Shown one piece after another: positions 62,843 to 64,000 of a DNA stretch of 64,000 nucleotides (positions are counted from its first letter, which is position 1; the number at the start of each line of letters is the position of its first letter). The notes under the pieces were generated by a model. That model did no database searches. It saw only the letters and a program-made list of their open reading frames with translations, and was not told the DNA's origin. Location: the NCBI RefSeq assembly GCF_000967425.1, contig NZ_FO082820.1, positions 2,418,001-2,482,000 of the forward strand. Direction: 5' to 3'. A program made the position numbers and the translations under genes. Source of the stretch: Pseudorhizobium banfieldiae (lineage in GTDB: Bacteria > Pseudomonadota > Alphaproteobacteria > Rhizobiales > Rhizobiaceae).

Positions 62843-63029
62843 GCCCGGTACGGAACGACTTGCAACTTAGGCGCCGAACGGGAGACCACACCGCGGCGCC
62901 TTTTCGCATTGCCGACCTTGTCCGATGCCTGCCATGGGGTCTTGGAGCCGTCGCCAGCCTTCCCTTCGGGGCCGGCCTCCCTATGTGCGCCCGATATGCG
63001 GTCTGTTAGCCAGCGTATAGGGGAAATCA

Positions 63030-63311
63030 GTGGACATCGAACATGAGCCGGCGAAATCCGGCGGCCGTTACGTGGCACGGATCGACGGCCACGAGGCAGA
63101 GCTCACCTACTCGCGCGCGTCAGCCTCGCTTGTCATCGTTGATCACACCGGCGTTCCGGACGCCTTGCGCGGCCGGGGCGTAGGGCAGGCGCTGGCATTG
63201 CATGCCGTAGAAGAGGCGCGCCGCGGTGGCTGGAAGATCCTGCCGCTCTGCCCGTTCATGCGTGACCAGGCTCTACGGCATTCGGATTGGAAGGACACGA
63301 TAAGCACGTAG
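63030..63311 (+). CDS. Small GNAT-type N-acetyltransferase (YjdJ-like)
   Basis: A 93-residue protein with a GTG start at 63030 and GGGGAAA upstream. It is the minimal one-domain GNAT: YVARIDGHEAELTYSRA, VIVDHTGVPDALRGRGVGQA with the acetyl-CoA loop RGRGVGQALA, then WKILPLCPFMRD. The Cys in PLCPF is conserved in this group. Substrate unknown. Confidence 0.88.
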   Translation: MDIEHEPAKSGGRYVARIDGHEAELTYSRASASLVIVDHTGVPDALRGRGVGQALALHAVEEARRGGWKILPLCPFMRDQALRHSDWKDTIST

Positions 63312-63379
63312 CGACCGTCGGCAGAATGCCGGCGGACGTTCTCGAAAGGCCAGGAGTGAGATGCGCCAGAACCGCTCGT

Positions 63380-63730
63380 TCAGGCGCGGGCGCGCATTGC
63401 ACCGTCTCGCTCTTCCAGGGCTGCCGCCTTGGCGAATTCGGCCTGGGCCTCCTCCAGCGCCAGTTCCGCAGCCTCTTGCTGTACCTTCAGCTCGCGGATC
63501 GAGACCTGCAGGTTGTCTGCCCTCTGGCGAGCCGCCTTCGCAAAGGTCGGATAAGCAAAATGGGCCGGATCAGAGATACCGGACTTCTTCTCCTCCAGAC
63601 CGATCTGGTGTTCGAGTTCCTTCGCCATCCGCTCGAACTCAGACATCATCATCTGTAGCTGCTGCAACTGGCGGCGTTTCTCATTGACCTGAAATTCCTT
63701 CAGGCGAACTAGGCTGTCACGCGACTTCAT
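63380..63730 (-). CDS. FliJ-like coiled-coil protein (probable flagellar export accessory)
   Basis: A 116-residue protein from the ATG at 63730 (MKSRDSLVRLKEFQVNEKRR). Long amphipathic helices with little Pro or Gly (EKRRQLQQLQMMMSEFERMA, LQVSIRELKVQQEAAELALE) give the FliJ shape: an antiparallel coiled coil that binds the FliI ATPase. In alphaproteobacteria a fliJ-like gene commonly neighbours fliI and ctrA, and CtrA-type sites lie directly upstream here. Sequence conservation in FliJ is low, so the name rests on shape and context. Confidence 0.65.
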   Translation of the reverse strand: MKSRDSLVRLKEFQVNEKRRQLQQLQMMMSEFERMAKELEHQIGLEEKKSGISDPAHFAYPTFAKAARQRADNLQVSIRELKVQQEAAELALEEAQAEFAKAAALEERDGAMRARA

Positions 63731-64000
63731 ACGCAATACTCCGTGGGTAGCGGCACCCCGCCTGTAACCGGATCGATACACTGCCGGTCAAAAATATCCG
63801 GTTGTGTTAATCCGAACTCCTTCCGCGTTAACCTTTCGTTTACGGGCATCATTAACAATACGCGTGATCATTTAAGGGTCGGTAAATGCCGAGGCCGAAA
63901 TTGGGCGCGACAATGGAGAGTCGCATGAATCACTTAGCGGGTTTTCCTCACGCGATGGTTCAAGTCAGGCGATGACCAATCCTCATGGTAAATCAGTTGG
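63731..64000. other. Regulatory region at the right window edge
   Basis: No gene is clear up to the window end. The region contains TTAA motifs at about 63807, 63828 and 63853 and is AT-rich compared with its surroundings. In relatives ctrA or flagellar genes lie next to such a region; here they would be beyond the edge. A frame from the ATG at 63972 is open to the end but too short to judge. Confidence 0.4.
63828..63842. promoter_or_regulatory. CtrA-type binding site upstream of the FliJ-like gene
   Basis: TTAA, seven bases (CCTTTCG), TTTA. It fits TTAA-N7-TTAA with one mismatch and lies about 100 bases from the FliJ-like start. Confidence 0.5.

Noticed and set aside
63972..64000. Possible gene start ATGACCAATCCTCATGG at the right edge
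   Set aside because: Only nine codons are visible, with no ribosome binding site and no family match; it is not CtrA's usual N-terminus.

Overview
The window reads as chromosomal DNA of an alphaproteobacterium of the Rhizobiales, most likely Rhizobiaceae (Rhizobium, Ensifer, Shinella or a relative). The evidence is high G+C by eye, a SciP (CtrA antagonist) gene with CtrA-type sites, GGAAC-type promoters like those of the EcfG/RpoE2 general stress sigma factor, a rhizobial-type urease cluster with extra genes inside it, and a DUF559 gene between C-run/G-run hairpin repeats. I cannot name the species from sequence alone.

Layout. 1-0.9 kb: a HEPN/MNT pair cut by the window edge, then uraD. 0.9-3.8 kb: puuE (ureide pathway), a FAD oxidoreductase and, divergent from it, mnmD (tRNA wobble uridine modification). 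3.8-8.4 kb: a soluble five-PAS hybrid histidine kinase followed by two tiny membrane proteins, and a small secreted protein. 8.8-13.4 kb: a DEAD-box helicase, an SDR, an EamA transporter and small proteins, one with a J-domain HPD motif. 13.4-18.1 kb: xylose uptake, with a ROK repressor divergent from xylF-xylH-xylG and a 19-bp palindrome between them. 18.2-20.5 kb: an SDR, tRNA-Arg(CCG) and a frameshifted IS481-type element. 20.5-27.4 kb: a TetR/FAD-monooxygenase pair with a palindromic operator, an MgtC-like membrane protein, a GGDEF-EAL protein, a single-domain response regulator and a small hydrophilic protein fired from divergent EcfG-like promoters, a group II truncated haemoglobin and a DUF423 protein. 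27.4-28.0 kb: a small unknown protein and a DUF2325 protein.

28.2-42.4 kb is a reductive pyrimidine/hydantoin catabolic and transport region. preT-preA reduce uracil or thymine, hydA opens the dihydropyrimidine ring, and an M20-family amidohydrolase cleaves the N-carbamoyl beta-amino acid. RutR sits divergently with a good RutR-type site in the shared intergenic region. A cupin and an NMT1-type ABC transporter follow. The region is interrupted by a decayed chemotaxis-receptor gene, a trehalose-synthase-like GH13 gene, and a DUF559 gene bracketed by inverted copies of a two-hairpin repeat.

42.4-48.0 kb: an RND efflux pair and a Crp/Fnr regulator. 48.1-55.1 kb, minus strand: urease ureD-A-B-(LprI-like)-C-(AAC(6')-like GNAT)-E-F-G, preceded by a secreted esterase. 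55.4-61.0 kb, minus strand: a branched-chain amino acid transporter livH-M-G-F, a small membrane protein and livJ. 61.3-64.0 kb: a DUF2793 protein with a possible C1q-like end, sciP behind a CtrA-type site, a small GNAT protein and a FliJ-like coiled coil. The window stops in what looks like a CtrA-controlled intergenic region.

The best candidates for something under-described are the DUF559/hairpin cassette (37.5-38.0 kb), the hybrid kinase with two coupled micro-membrane proteins (3.8-7.8 kb), and the AAC(6')-like acetyltransferase embedded in the urease operon.
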